DNA from: Pantoea sp. Ep11b
Lineage (GTDB): Bacteria; Pseudomonadota; Gammaproteobacteria; Enterobacterales; Enterobacteriaceae
Direction of reading: 5' to 3'
Length of the DNA stretch: 64,000 bases
Assembly (NCBI RefSeq): GCF_040783975.1
Contig: NZ_CP160631.1
Location: forward strand, 2,790,001 to 2,854,000
Shown here: one piece after another, positions 56,897-64,000 of the stretch
Numbering within the stretch: the stretch's first letter is position 1
Layout: each line of letters starts with the position of its first letter
The notes under the pieces: generated by a model
Seen by the model: only the letters and a program-made list of their open reading frames with translations
What the model was told of the DNA's origin: nothing
The model's database searches: none
Translations under genes and position numbers: made by a program

Positions 56897-58249
56897 TTAT
56901 TCGCTGAACTGCGGCACCGGATTACGGAAGCTGCGGGTCACGAAGGCCAGATAGATCACGCCGATGGCGGCCCAGATCAGGCCCAGTTCCATGGAGCTCT
57001 CTTCCAGATTCACCCACAGTGCACCCACGGTCAGCGCGCCAAGCAGCGGCAGCAGCAGATACTGTACGTGATCTTTCAGCGTGCGGTTACGCTTCTCACG
57101 GATCCAGAACTGCGCGATGACTGACAGGTTGACAAAGGTAAACGCGACCAGTGCACCAAAGTTAATCAGCGCCGTGGCGGTCACCAGGTCGAAGTTGATC
57201 GCCATCAGGGCAATCGCTCCCACCAGCAGGACGTTGAGCGACGGGGTACGCCATTTCGGATGGATATAGCCGAAGAAACGCTCCGGGAATACGCCATCAC
57301 GACCCATCACATACATCAGACGCGATACGCCAGCGTGCGCCGCCATACCAGATGCCAGTACCGTGACCACCGAGAAGATCAGGATGCCGACCTGCAACGC
57401 TTTACCGGCTACAAACAGCATGATTTCAGGCTGTGAAGAGTCCGGGTGCTGGAAGCGGGTGATGTCCGGGAAATAGAGCTGCAGGAAATAGGATGCAGCA
57501 ATAAAGATCACACCGCCAATCAGCGCCGTCAGGAAAATGGCGCGTGGGATGGTGCGTTCTGCATCTTTCGTCTCTTCCGACAGCGAGCTGATGCCATCAA
57601 AGCCGAGGAACGAGAAGCAGAGTATCGTCGCACCGGTAATCATCGGCACTACATGGGCATTCTCAGACCAGAACGGACGGCTGCTCACCAGCGTGCCGGA
57701 ACCTACGCCGCTTGCCACACCGTAGATCACCATGCCGGTGATCCCGACCATGACGACGACCTGCAACACCACAATCACGCTGTTAAAGTTGGCGACGGTT
57801 TTGATGCCCTTGAGGTTGGAGAGCGTCATAAAGCCCACCAGCAGCACCACAAAAATCCACGACGGAATACCCGGCACCAGCGATTCGAAATAGTTTTTCG
57901 CCAGCAGGATGTTGATCATCGGCATGAACAGGTAGTCCAGCAGGGATGACCAGCCCACCATAAAGCCGACGTGCGGACTGATCGCCTTCTGAGCATAGGT
58001 ATAAGCGGAGCCCGCAGAGGGGAAGCGGCGTACCAGCTTACCGTAACTCACAGCAGTGAACAGAATCGCAATCAGCGCGAAAGCATAGGCGGTGGCGACG
58101 TGACCATCGGTCAGCCCGGAAACGATGCCAAAGGTATCGAACAGGGTCATAGGCTGCATGTAGGCTAAGCCCATCATGACGACCGGAAGTAACGTAAGTG
58201 TTTTTTTGAGTTGCGCACGCTGTGGTGCGGCGGAGGTATTAAGCGACAT
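56897..58249 (-). CDS. plaP: Putrescine importer PlaP (APC superfamily)
   Basis: 450 residues, 12 predicted membrane helices, very close to E. coli Pla[37 protein letters not shown] at the start, [35 protein letters not shown] in the middle, and FRNPVPQ at the end. It is a proton-motive-force-driven putrescine uptake system. The ATG at 58249 has GGGGGA in front and lies within the last codons of a leader frame (58239-58403). The linked puu genes use the imported putrescine. Confidence 0.95.
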   Translation of the reverse strand: MSLNTSAAPQRAQLKKTLTLLPVVMMGLAYMQPMTLFDTFGIVSGLTDGHVATAYAFALIAILFTAVSYGKLVRRFPSAGSAYTYAQKAISPHVGFMVGWSSLLDYLFMPMINILLAKNYFESLVPGIPSWIFVVLLVGFMTLSNLKGIKTVANFNSVIVVLQVVVMVGITGMVIYGVASGVGSGTLVSSRPFWSENAHVVPMITGATILCFSFLGFDGISSLSEETKDAERTIPRAIFLTALIGGVIFIAASYFLQLYFPDITRFQHPDSSQPEIMLFVAGKALQVGILIFSVVTVLASGMAAHAGVSRLMYVMGRDGVFPERFFGYIHPKWRTPSLNVLLVGAIALMAINFDLVTATALINFGALVAFTFVNLSVIAQFWIREKRNRTLKDHVQYLLLPLLGALTVGALWVNLEESSMELGLIWAAIGVIYLAFVTRSFRNPVPQFSE

Positions 58250-58403
58250 GCTTCAGTCCCCCATGTGCGACAACCTGGCTGGGCTGGGTCACAGGGCAAC
58301 TGCGCATTAAGCGACAGGGAGTCAGGCTGGTGGTTGACACGGCGCCGTAGTCATCACGAAAACGCGTGCCAGCATTGGCTGGCAGAGTGTAAAACATCCC
58401 CAT
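58239..58403 (-). CDS. Leader ORF overlapping plaP (54 aa, YoeI-like position)
   Basis: An ATG at 58403 preceded by GAGG (spacing about 10) opens a 54-codon frame that starts [20 protein letters not shown] and ends LKHVA. Its stop lies 11 bases inside plaP (GCATGTCGCTTAA), so translation of the two would be coupled. The 5' part of the frame can form a perfect 6-bp hairpin (GCCAGC-ATTG-GCTGGC, 58368-58383). E. coli has a short annotated protein, YoeI, at the same place. From memory it is about 20 aa, begins MG and ends HVA, the ending being forced by the same overlap. The peptide is otherwise different. Coding status is unproven. Confidence 0.55.
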   Translation of the reverse strand: MGMFYTLPANAGTRFRDDYGAVSTTSLTPCRLMRSCPVTQPSQVVAHGGLKHVA

Positions 58404-58511
58404 CTTTGTAATCCTCAATCTCACGCATGTGCGTGTTTTCAGTGTTTATCTATCCGGGTGCGTGCCCGGCCTCGGTTAAGTCAGCAAAAACGCTCTGTTA
58501 AAACTGGATGC

Positions 58512-58545
58512 AAAAAAAATAACCGGCGCTGAGAGCGACGGTTAT
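58512..58545 (-). terminator. Terminator of puuA
   Basis: On the minus strand ATAACCG and CGGTTAT form a stem (with internal GCG/CGC pairs), followed by a run of eight T. It is about 108 bp beyond the puuA stop, so plaP has its own promoter. Confidence 0.8.
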
Positions 58546-58652
58546 CATCTGATTTTGCAGGCCGCGTATTCTGCCCTAACCCGTGGCAGAAATTCAAGCC
58601 ATCGGGGCATCTTATGCAAAAAAAGTAAGCCACTTTGCACATAAAAGGGGCA

Positions 58653-60068
58653 TCAGGCGTTTTTCAGCATCCAGTCAATTTCTGTCGCCGTCACCAGCCG
58701 CTCAAACTGCATCAGTTCATAGTTCTTGCAGCTATGCCAGACACTGGCAAAACGTTCGCCCAGCAGCTTCTGTAAAGGATAGCTGCTGTCAAACTCATAC
58801 AGGGCATCGCTCTGACGGATCGGCAGCGCCAGCCCTTCGGCGTGATGACCGTTGCCGGTGACCGGATGCGGCAACGGCAGCTGGGTATCCAGCCCGTGCA
58901 GCATCCCGGCGAGAATGGCCGAGACCACCAGATAGGGGTTCGCATCCGCCCCGGCAACCCGGTACTCGATACGATGATTGTCGATATCGCCACAGGGGAC
59001 CCGCAGCGCAACGGTCCGGTTGTTATGCCCCCACGACGCCTGTAACGGCACATAGGCATCCGGCACAAAGCGGCGGTAGGCGTTGACGTTGGGTGCCAGC
59101 AGCGCCATCGAGGCGGGCATCAGGTCAATCATTCCGGCCAGCGCACGCTTCATCAGCGGTGAATCACTGCCGTCGTCGCAGGCAAAGGCGTTATGGTCGG
59201 CCGCATCCAGCATACTGATATGCACATGCATCCCGCTGCCCGCATACTCCTCATAGGGCTTGGCCATAAAGGTGGCGGTCATGCCGTGGTTCTCCGCCAC
59301 CTGACGGATCAGGCGCTTAAGCTGAACCGCATGGTCGCAGGCGCGCAGAACGTCGCGTGTGTGATGCAGGTTGATCTCAAACTGTCCGGGCGAGGCTTCC
59401 GCCAGCGCACCATCGGCCGGGATCCCCTGCAGTCGCGCCAGGTCGTCGATATCGCGCAGGACATCGGCAAAGTGGTCGAGATTATCGACTGAATAGACCT
59501 GGCTCTGCATATTGCGTTCATCACTGCCCGGCGAACACGGCGGCTGAATAAAGCCTTCCGCATCGCGCTTTTTGTCCACCAGATAGAACTCCAGCTCTAC
59601 CGCTACCACCGGAAACAGCCCGCGGTTACGCAGCTGTTGCCACAGCCGGTTCAGGACATTTCGGGGTTCAACGTCAAAGGGAGTGCCATCTTGGTTACAC
59701 ATGGTCAGCAGCAGTTGCGCAATGTGCTGAGGGTCAGACGCGGAGGGAACTAAGGTACCGGAAACGGGCAGGCAGAGATTATCAGGTTCGCCCAGTGACT
59801 GGCCGAGTCCCGCTTCTTCCACCGTGTTGCCCAGGATATCCATCGCAAACACCGAGGCGGGGAAATAACATCCTTTTTCCAGCTTAGGCAGCGCAGAGAC
59901 CGGAATGCGCTTGCCGCGGAACACACCATTTAAATCATTTAACAGGATATCGACATACTGCGTGTCAGGATGGCGCTCCAGCCAGGTTTTCACCTCAAGC
60001 TGGAACGCGCTGGTTCGTTTCTCTTCACTGTGAAGCGTGAAGTCTTCCACTTCTACCAGGTTAGTCAT
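58653..60068 (-). CDS. puuA: Gamma-glutamylputrescine synthetase (PuuA)
   Basis: 471 residues of the glutamine synthetase family, of the amine-ligating branch. N-terminal beta-grasp YVDILLNDLNGVFRGKRIPVSALPKLEKG. Catalytic domain with VVAVELEFYLVD (metal Glu), GQFEINLHHT, ATFMAKPYEEYAGSGMHVHIS near residue 265 and RVPCGDIDNHRIEYRVAGADANPYL near 355. It ligates glutamate to putrescine using ATP. Position between plaP and the divergent puuD-puuR-puuB settles the call among GS paralogues. Confidence 0.9.
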   Translation of the reverse strand: MTNLVEVEDFTLHSEEKRTSAFQLEVKTWLERHPDTQYVDILLNDLNGVFRGKRIPVSALPKLEKGCYFPASVFAMDILGNTVEEAGLGQSLGEPDNLCLPVSGTLVPSASDPQHIAQLLLTMCNQDGTPFDVEPRNVLNRLWQQLRNRGLFPVVAVELEFYLVDKKRDAEGFIQPPCSPGSDERNMQSQVYSVDNLDHFADVLRDIDDLARLQGIPADGALAEASPGQFEINLHHTRDVLRACDHAVQLKRLIRQVAENHGMTATFMAKPYEEYAGSGMHVHISMLDAADHNAFACDDGSDSPLMKRALAGMIDLMPASMALLAPNVNAYRRFVPDAYVPLQASWGHNNRTVALRVPCGDIDNHRIEYRVAGADANPYLVVSAILAGMLHGLDTQLPLPHPVTGNGHHAEGLALPIRQSDALYEFDSSYPLQKLLGERFASVWHSCKNYELMQFERLVTATEIDWMLKNA

Positions 60069-60124
60069 GATCTCACCCGCCCCTGTAAGGTTTGCGTAAT
60101 GCTCAAAATAACGGCCACAACACT

Positions 60125-60153
60125 AACATAGCGCCAACATAAAAAGTGTGCAA
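60125..60153 (-). promoter_or_regulatory. Sigma-70 promoter of puuA with overlapping operator
   Basis: On the minus strand TTGCAC and TATGTT are 17 bp apart, with a start about 50 nt before the puuA ATG. The -35 box is part of TTGCACACTT, which recurs in opposite orientation at 60207-60216. Confidence 0.6.
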
Positions 60154-60216
60154 ATGTAACAAATCTGTTTGAAGAACAAACAGTGGATTGCTAGATTGAA
60201 AAAATATTGCACACTT
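60144..60216. promoter_or_regulatory. Inverted pair of 10-bp sites in the puuA-puuD promoter region
   Basis: AAGTGTGCAA (60144-60153) and TTGCACACTT (60207-60216) are perfect inverted copies separated by 53 bp between the divergent genes. They are candidates for PuuR operators. A shorter match (TTTGCACAT, 58634-58642) occurs upstream of plaP, just past the puuA stop. Confidence 0.5.
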
Positions 60217-60272
60217 AACCGCCAGACGTGCCCTTTCGGTAGATATTTCGAACAGCGATGCGAGGACGTGAG

Positions 60273-61040
60273 ATGGGCATTATTTTTGACAAGCCGTTGA
60301 TTGGCGTAGTGATGTGCCAGAAAGAACTGGGGGGTCACGCCACGCAGACGGTTCATAACAAATATATCGATGCGCTTGTCCAGGCGGGCGGCGTCCCCCT
60401 CGCGTTGCCTCACAGCCTGCTCGCAGCGCCGCATCTATCAGAAATCGCTATGGCTGTGCTGGATGGTCTGCTGCTGACGGGCAGTCCCAGCAATATCGAA
60501 CCCTGGCATTATGGCGAGGCCGGGGAGGAGCCGCACGCCGATCCCGGCCGGGACCGTCTCGCCTTTCAGCTGATTACCTGGGCCACCAGCCATAAAATGC
60601 CGATGTTCGGCATCTGCCGCGGGATGCAGGAACTGGTGGTGGCGAACGGCGGCGCGCTCTGGCGGGAGCTCAGCGAACAGCCGGGCCTGCAGGGGCATCA
60701 CGAAGATGAGACGCAGCCACTCGATCAACAGTATGCGCCTGCACATACGGTCGCCATTGAGCCGGACGGCCTGCTGGCGACGCTGCTGGACAGCCACCAG
60801 CCGCTGCAGGTTAACTCACTCCATCATCAGGGTATCCGCGAGCCGGGTCCGCAGCTGCGCGTTGAAGCGCGCGCGCCGGATGGGCTGATTGAGGCGGTGA
60901 GCCTGCGCCATCACCCTTTTGCCCTGGCGGTGCAGTGGCATCCCGAATGGCAGCCGGAACAGACGGCGGGATCCCTGGCGCTGTTCCAGGGCTTTATTCA
61001 GGCCGCCCTTCACTATCACAGAGGAAAAGAGGATGAGTGA
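60273..61040 (+). CDS. puuD: Gamma-glutamyl-GABA hydrolase (PuuD)
   Basis: About 255 residues, class I glutamine amidotransferase-like peptidase C26 family. PLIGVVMCQ at the start, LLTGSPSNIEPWHYG, nucleophile FGICRGMQELVVANGG (Cys near residue 114), VNSLHHQGI, and the catalytic His/Glu in AVQWHPEWQPE near 222. It releases GABA and glutamate from gamma-glutamyl-GABA. I start at 60273 behind GAGGACGTGAG; an ATG five codons earlier lies before that site. Its end overlaps puuR by 8 bases. Confidence 0.92.
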   Translation: MGIIFDKPLIGVVMCQKELGGHATQTVHNKYIDALVQAGGVPLALPHSLLAAPHLSEIAMAVLDGLLLTGSPSNIEPWHYGEAGEEPHADPGRDRLAFQLITWATSHKMPMFGICRGMQELVVANGGALWRELSEQPGLQGHHEDETQPLDQQYAPAHTVAIEPDGLLATLLDSHQPLQVNSLHHQGIREPGPQLRVEARAPDGLIEAVSLRHHPFALAVQWHPEWQPEQTAGSLALFQGFIQAALHYHRGKEDE

Positions 61041-61590
61041 CGCCACGCTGGCTCCGGGACGCCGACTGGCACAAATCCGGCAGACGCTGGGCCTGTCGCA
61101 GCGGCGTGTGGCGGAACTGGCCGGACTGACCCACAGCGCCATCAGCACCATCGAGCAGGATAAGGTCAGCCCGGCCGTCAGTACTCTGCAGAAGCTGCTG
61201 AAAGTCTACGGGCTGTCGCTGTCAGAGTTCTTTTCGGAACCAAAACCGGACGCTGTGCCCAGAGTGATTGTGCGCGCCAGCGAGCTGCTGGAGATTGGCA
61301 GCCAGGGCGTTTCGCTCAGGCTGATCGACAACGGCAAGACACAGCGCACGCTGGGGATGCTGCTGGAAACCTATCAGCCCGGTGCCAGCACGGGCGAAAA
61401 GCTGCGCCATCCGGGTGAAGAGACCGGCACGCTGCTGGAGGGCGAAATTACACTGGTCATTAATGGTCAGCAGTTTCATCTCACGGCCGGAGAGAGCTAC
61501 GTCATCGATACCGGTCTGCCACACAGCTTTACAAATCGGGCTGAAGTTCCCTGCCGCATTGTCAGTGCCCATACGCCAGCCAATTTTTAG
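61033..61590 (+). CDS. puuR: Putrescine-responsive repressor PuuR
   Basis: 185 residues, same length as E. coli PuuR and matching it along the whole chain. XRE-type HTH at about residues 8-62 (RQTLGLSQRRVAELAGLTHSAISTIEQDKVSPAVSTLQKLLKVYG), cupin sensor at 110-180 (HPGEETGTLLEGEITLVINGQQFHLTAGESYVIDTGLPHSF). It represses puu genes until putrescine binds. It sits between puuD and puuB, an autoregulatory position. Confidence 0.96.
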   Translation: MSDATLAPGRRLAQIRQTLGLSQRRVAELAGLTHSAISTIEQDKVSPAVSTLQKLLKVYGLSLSEFFSEPKPDAVPRVIVRASELLEIGSQGVSLRLIDNGKTQRTLGMLLETYQPGASTGEKLRHPGEETGTLLEGEITLVINGQQFHLTAGESYVIDTGLPHSFTNRAEVPCRIVSAHTPANF

Positions 61591-61609
61591 GCGCTTCCTG
61601 GAGGTTGTT

Positions 61610-62887
61610 ATGAATTACGTGGAGAGTTATTACGCAGCGACCGCCAATCCCCATGCGCCTTGGCCGACATTACAGGAGAGCATTCAGTGTGACGTCTGCA
61701 TTATCGGCGGCGGTTTCACCGGCCTGTCGGCGGCGCTTCATCTGACCGAGGTAGGTTACGACGTGGTGGTGCTGGAGGCGGCGCGGGTCGGCTTTGGCGC
61801 CAGCGGACGAAACGGCGGTCAGGTGGTGAACTCCTACAGCCGCGATGTGGATGTGATTGAGCAGCGTTACGGCAAGGAGAGCGCCCGGATGCTGGGCAAT
61901 ATGATGTTTGAAGGGGCGGCGATCATCCGCGATCGCATCGATCGTTACGCTATCGACTGTGATTACCGGCCTGGCGGCATCTTTGCGGCTCTGAATGCGC
62001 GTCAGATGGCGCATCTGGAGAAGCAGAAATCGCTGTGGCAGCAGTATGGCAATCACGATCTGGAGCTGCTGGATGAACGCGCTATTCGCCGCGAAGTCGC
62101 GACCGATCGTTATGCGGGTGGACTGCTGGATCGGCGCGGCGGCCATCTGCACCCGCTGAACCTGGCGCTGGGTGAAGCCGAAGCGATTCGCCGGCATGGC
62201 GGACGCATCTATGAACAGTCGGCGGCGACAAAAGTAGTGTATGGCTCCCCCAACCGCGTGAAAACAGCCCATGGCGAGGTCAGCGCGACCTTTGTGATCT
62301 TCGCCGGAAACGCCTATCTGGCTCCCCAGCTGGAACCGCGACTGAGCCGGAAAAGCATGCCCTGCGGATCGCAGATTGTTGCGACCGAGCCGCTGTCGCC
62401 GGATCAGGCGCTGTCGCTGCTGCCGAACAACTACTGCGTCGAAGATTGTAACTATCTGCTGGACTATTTCCGTCTGACTGCGGACAACCGCCTGCTCTAT
62501 GGCGGCGGCGTCGTCTATGGCGCACGGGAACCCGCTGACATCGAAGCCCTGATCCGCCCCAAACTGCGGCGCACCTTTCCCCAGCTGCAGAACGTGAAAC
62601 TGGACTTTGGCTGGAGCGGCAATTTCCTGCTGACGCTGTCGCGTATGCCGCAGTTTGGCCAGCTGGAGAACAACGTCTATTTTATGCAGGGCGACAGCGG
62701 TCACGGCGTGACCAGCACCCATCTCTCCGGCAGGCTGATCAGCGAACTGCTGCGCGGCAACGCCGAGCGGTTCAATGCCTTTGCCCGCCTGCCCCACCTG
62801 CCGTTTCCCGGCGGCCGACGCTTCAGCGTGCCGCTGACTGCAATGGGCGCGGTGTGGTATGCGTTGCGGGATCGACTGGGGGTGTAA
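61610..62887 (+). CDS. puuB: Gamma-glutamylputrescine oxidase (PuuB)
   Basis: 425 residues, DAO family. It begins MNYVESYYAATANPHAPWPTL as PuuB does. FAD fold CIIGGGFTGLSAALHLTEVGYDVVVLEA near residues 28-57, GASGRNGGQVVNSYSRD, and C-terminal MQGDSGHGVTSTHLSGRLI. It oxidises gamma-glutamylputrescine to the aldehyde with hydrogen peroxide and ammonia release. GGAGG lies 6 bases before the ATG, 19 bp after puuR. The next pathway enzyme, PuuC, is not encoded in this cluster. Confidence 0.93.
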   Translation: MNYVESYYAATANPHAPWPTLQESIQCDVCIIGGGFTGLSAALHLTEVGYDVVVLEAARVGFGASGRNGGQVVNSYSRDVDVIEQRYGKESARMLGNMMFEGAAIIRDRIDRYAIDCDYRPGGIFAALNARQMAHLEKQKSLWQQYGNHDLELLDERAIRREVATDRYAGGLLDRRGGHLHPLNLALGEAEAIRRHGGRIYEQSAATKVVYGSPNRVKTAHGEVSATFVIFAGNAYLAPQLEPRLSRKSMPCGSQIVATEPLSPDQALSLLPNNYCVEDCNYLLDYFRLTADNRLLYGGGVVYGAREPADIEALIRPKLRRTFPQLQNVKLDFGWSGNFLLTLSRMPQFGQLENNVYFMQGDSGHGVTSTHLSGRLISELLRGNAERFNAFARLPHLPFPGGRRFSVPLTAMGAVWYALRDRLGV

Positions 62888-62993
62888 GGCAAGCTCTTAC
62901 CCCTGCCCCGCCCGGCTATGAGGTTAGGGCGGGGCACCTGCCGTAACCTGGCATTTAGTATGTTGTAACTATGTGTCACAGGGATCCCGCCCG

Positions 62994-63021
62994 TAAAAAA
63001 GCGGGAGCGAACGGCCCCCGC
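62994..63021 (-). terminator. Terminator of yeeZ
   Basis: On the minus strand GCGGG and CCCGC form the stem of a GC-rich hairpin followed by T6, 20 bp beyond the yeeZ stop. A second GC hairpin (62904-62936) with a perfect 10-bp stem but no T-run follows puuB on the plus strand. Confidence 0.7.
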
Positions 63022-63040
63022 CCTGGTGCGGCCCCCCTTG

Positions 63041-63868
63041 TTACTCCAGCGGCATCTTCACCGGGTCATCGTAGCGATAGTCGAAACCGAGTTCGCTACA
63101 GATGCGGGAACCGTCGATCAGCTTGCCGCTCTCCTTCACCGCCTCAGGCGCAAACTGCGGCGGCTGCAGGCCCAGCTGGCGCGTGACCGCCGGATAGAAG
63201 GTGTCGCGCGACGGATGGGCTGGCGCGCAGAGGTTGTAAATCCGGCCCCCTTTCGGCGATTGCAGCAGCAGCGTGATCGCTTCCACCACATCATCCAGAT
63301 GCACCAGATTCACGCCCTGCGAGCCGTTGGCCACATCCTGCTTACCCGCCAGGAAGCGTCCGGGATGACGCTTAGGCCCGACCAGACCGGCCAGGCGCAC
63401 AATGTCCACACTGGTACCCGGCAGATCGTGCAGCCAGTTTTCCAGCCTGACCAGGGTTTTCCCGGCTACCGTTTCGGGCTCCAGCGGGCTGTTTTCCCGC
63501 TTAGGCCCTGACCGGCTGCCATAGACGGAGGTTGAACTGGTAAAAATGATGCGCGGCACCTTATAGACCAGCGCCGTATCGACCACGTTCTGCACCGCCT
63601 GCAGATAGGCTTCCCCCCCTTCGGCGGTCCGGCTCGCTGGTAGCGTGACGATAAGCGCATCCACGTTAAACAGCGGCTCGATATCTGCAGCATCACACTG
63701 CAGTTCCGGCGTCAGCTCCAGCTGAAATGCCTCGATGCCGCAGCGGCGCGCCGCATCCACCCCGTCCGGCGTTGTTTTGCTGCCGGTAACCTGCCAGCCC
63801 CGGGCTGTTAACGCGGTGGCCAGCGGCATACCTAACCAGCCCAGCCCCACAATCGCGACCTTTTTCAT
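63041..63868 (-). CDS. yeeZ: NAD-dependent epimerase/dehydratase-like protein YeeZ
   Basis: About 275 residues, an extended SDR-like protein close to E. coli YeeZ: KKVAIVGLGWLGMPLATALTARGWQVTGSKT at the start, IIFTSSTSVYG near residue 112, DIVRLAGLVGPKRHPGRFLAGK, VNLVHLDDVVEAITLLLQSPKGG and IDGSRICSELGF. Its substrate is not known. The ATG at 63868 has GGAG in front; a GTG two codons earlier is less likely. In E. coli yeeZ also lies near plaP and just before the his operon, which probably follows outside the window. Confidence 0.93.
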   Translation of the reverse strand: MKKVAIVGLGWLGMPLATALTARGWQVTGSKTTPDGVDAARRCGIEAFQLELTPELQCDAADIEPLFNVDALIVTLPASRTAEGGEAYLQAVQNVVDTALVYKVPRIIFTSSTSVYGSRSGPKRENSPLEPETVAGKTLVRLENWLHDLPGTSVDIVRLAGLVGPKRHPGRFLAGKQDVANGSQGVNLVHLDDVVEAITLLLQSPKGGRIYNLCAPAHPSRDTFYPAVTRQLGLQPPQFAPEAVKESGKLIDGSRICSELGFDYRYDDPVKMPLE

Positions 63869-64000
63869 GTTCACTCCTGACGTAAAACATCCACCCTGAC
63901 TTCACCGTAGTTTGCGCCCGGATTGCAAACCGGAACAACCTGTTTCAGCGCTTTCCGAACGTCATGTTTAAAAAAGTGTTGCCAAGCGCAGCCATCTTCG
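63869..64000. other. Right edge, intergenic
   Basis: The last 132 bp hold the yeeZ promoter region and no gene start that I can support. Confidence 0.4.

Noticed and set aside
61670..62797. Long antisense frame (375 codons) opposite puuB
   Set aside because: It lies wholly within a well-identified gene and has the composition expected from the complementary strand of GC-rich coding DNA. Similar shadows at 6177-7283 and 40415-41359 were dropped for the same reason.

Overview
This window looks like an enterobacterial chromosome of moderately high G+C, most probably an Erwiniaceae member close to Pantoea. The genus is an inference. The support is the set of proteins that read as close relatives of E. 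coli ones (Cbl, Nac, LacI, TmaR, YeeA, DacD, SbcB, LtnD/OtnK/OtnC/OtnI, PlaP, PuuR, YeeZ), partly in E. coli-like order, together with tRNA-Asn genes near cbl-nac.

Region 1 (1-14.5 kb, minus strand) is nitrogen-scavenging in character. One long operon (9408 down past the left edge) encodes an aldehyde dehydrogenase, a HAD hydrolase, a PuuB-like FAD oxidase, a Tat-exported binding protein, two permeases, a double-ATPase subunit and a second FAD oxidoreductase cut by the window edge. It is preceded by a sigma-54 promoter and a near-ideal NtrC site. A succinate-semialdehyde dehydrogenase, cbl and nac follow. nac has its own sigma-54 promoter and NtrC-like site. Between cbl and nac lies a non-coding 0.7-kb inverted repeat centred on eight GCTCTG units.

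Region 2 (14.7-18.2 kb) is a ribose/inositol-type sugar ABC transporter operon.

Region 3 (18.7-39.4 kb) is bounded by two identical tRNA-Asn(GUU) genes with near-identical promoters and terminators. Its left part (19-32 kb, AT-richer in 24-30 kb) looks accessory. It holds a PrpD paralogue, a divergent GAPDH-like protein, an APH-like kinase and a DHA2 exporter with a divergent LysR regulator. It also holds a hydrolase / Tat-cyclophilin / tautomerase / MBL-fold gene row, an acyltransferase, and a chemoreceptor with a sigma-28 promoter. The right part (32.7-38.9 kb) is more ordinary: a pseudouridine synthase, YaiL, a TetR regulator, an FAD sugar-lactone-type oxidase, a GT8 glycosyltransferase and a Gfo/Idh/MocA dehydrogenase.

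Region 4 (39.5-50.7 kb) has katG with an OxyR-like site, a luciferase-like monooxygenase, a PanE-family reductase, an orphan lacI, tmaR, yeeA, dacD and sbcB.

Region 5 (50.7-56.8 kb) is the tetronate/threonate catabolic operon ltnD-otnK-otnC-otnI-gntP with divergent ygbI.

Region 6 (56.9-63.9 kb) is a putrescine module. plaP is preceded by an overlapping leader ORF (compare E. coli yoeI). puuA is divergent from puuD-puuR-puuB, with a perfect 10-bp inverted pair in the shared promoter. yeeZ closes the window. puuC is absent here, so the aldehyde step must be served from elsewhere.

The most interesting candidates are the PrpD/GAPDH-like/kinase/MFS cluster, the NtrC/sigma-54 amine operon, the inverted-repeat element between cbl and nac, and the plaP leader ORF. 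All functional statements rest on reading the sequence and on recalled family knowledge; no searches were run.
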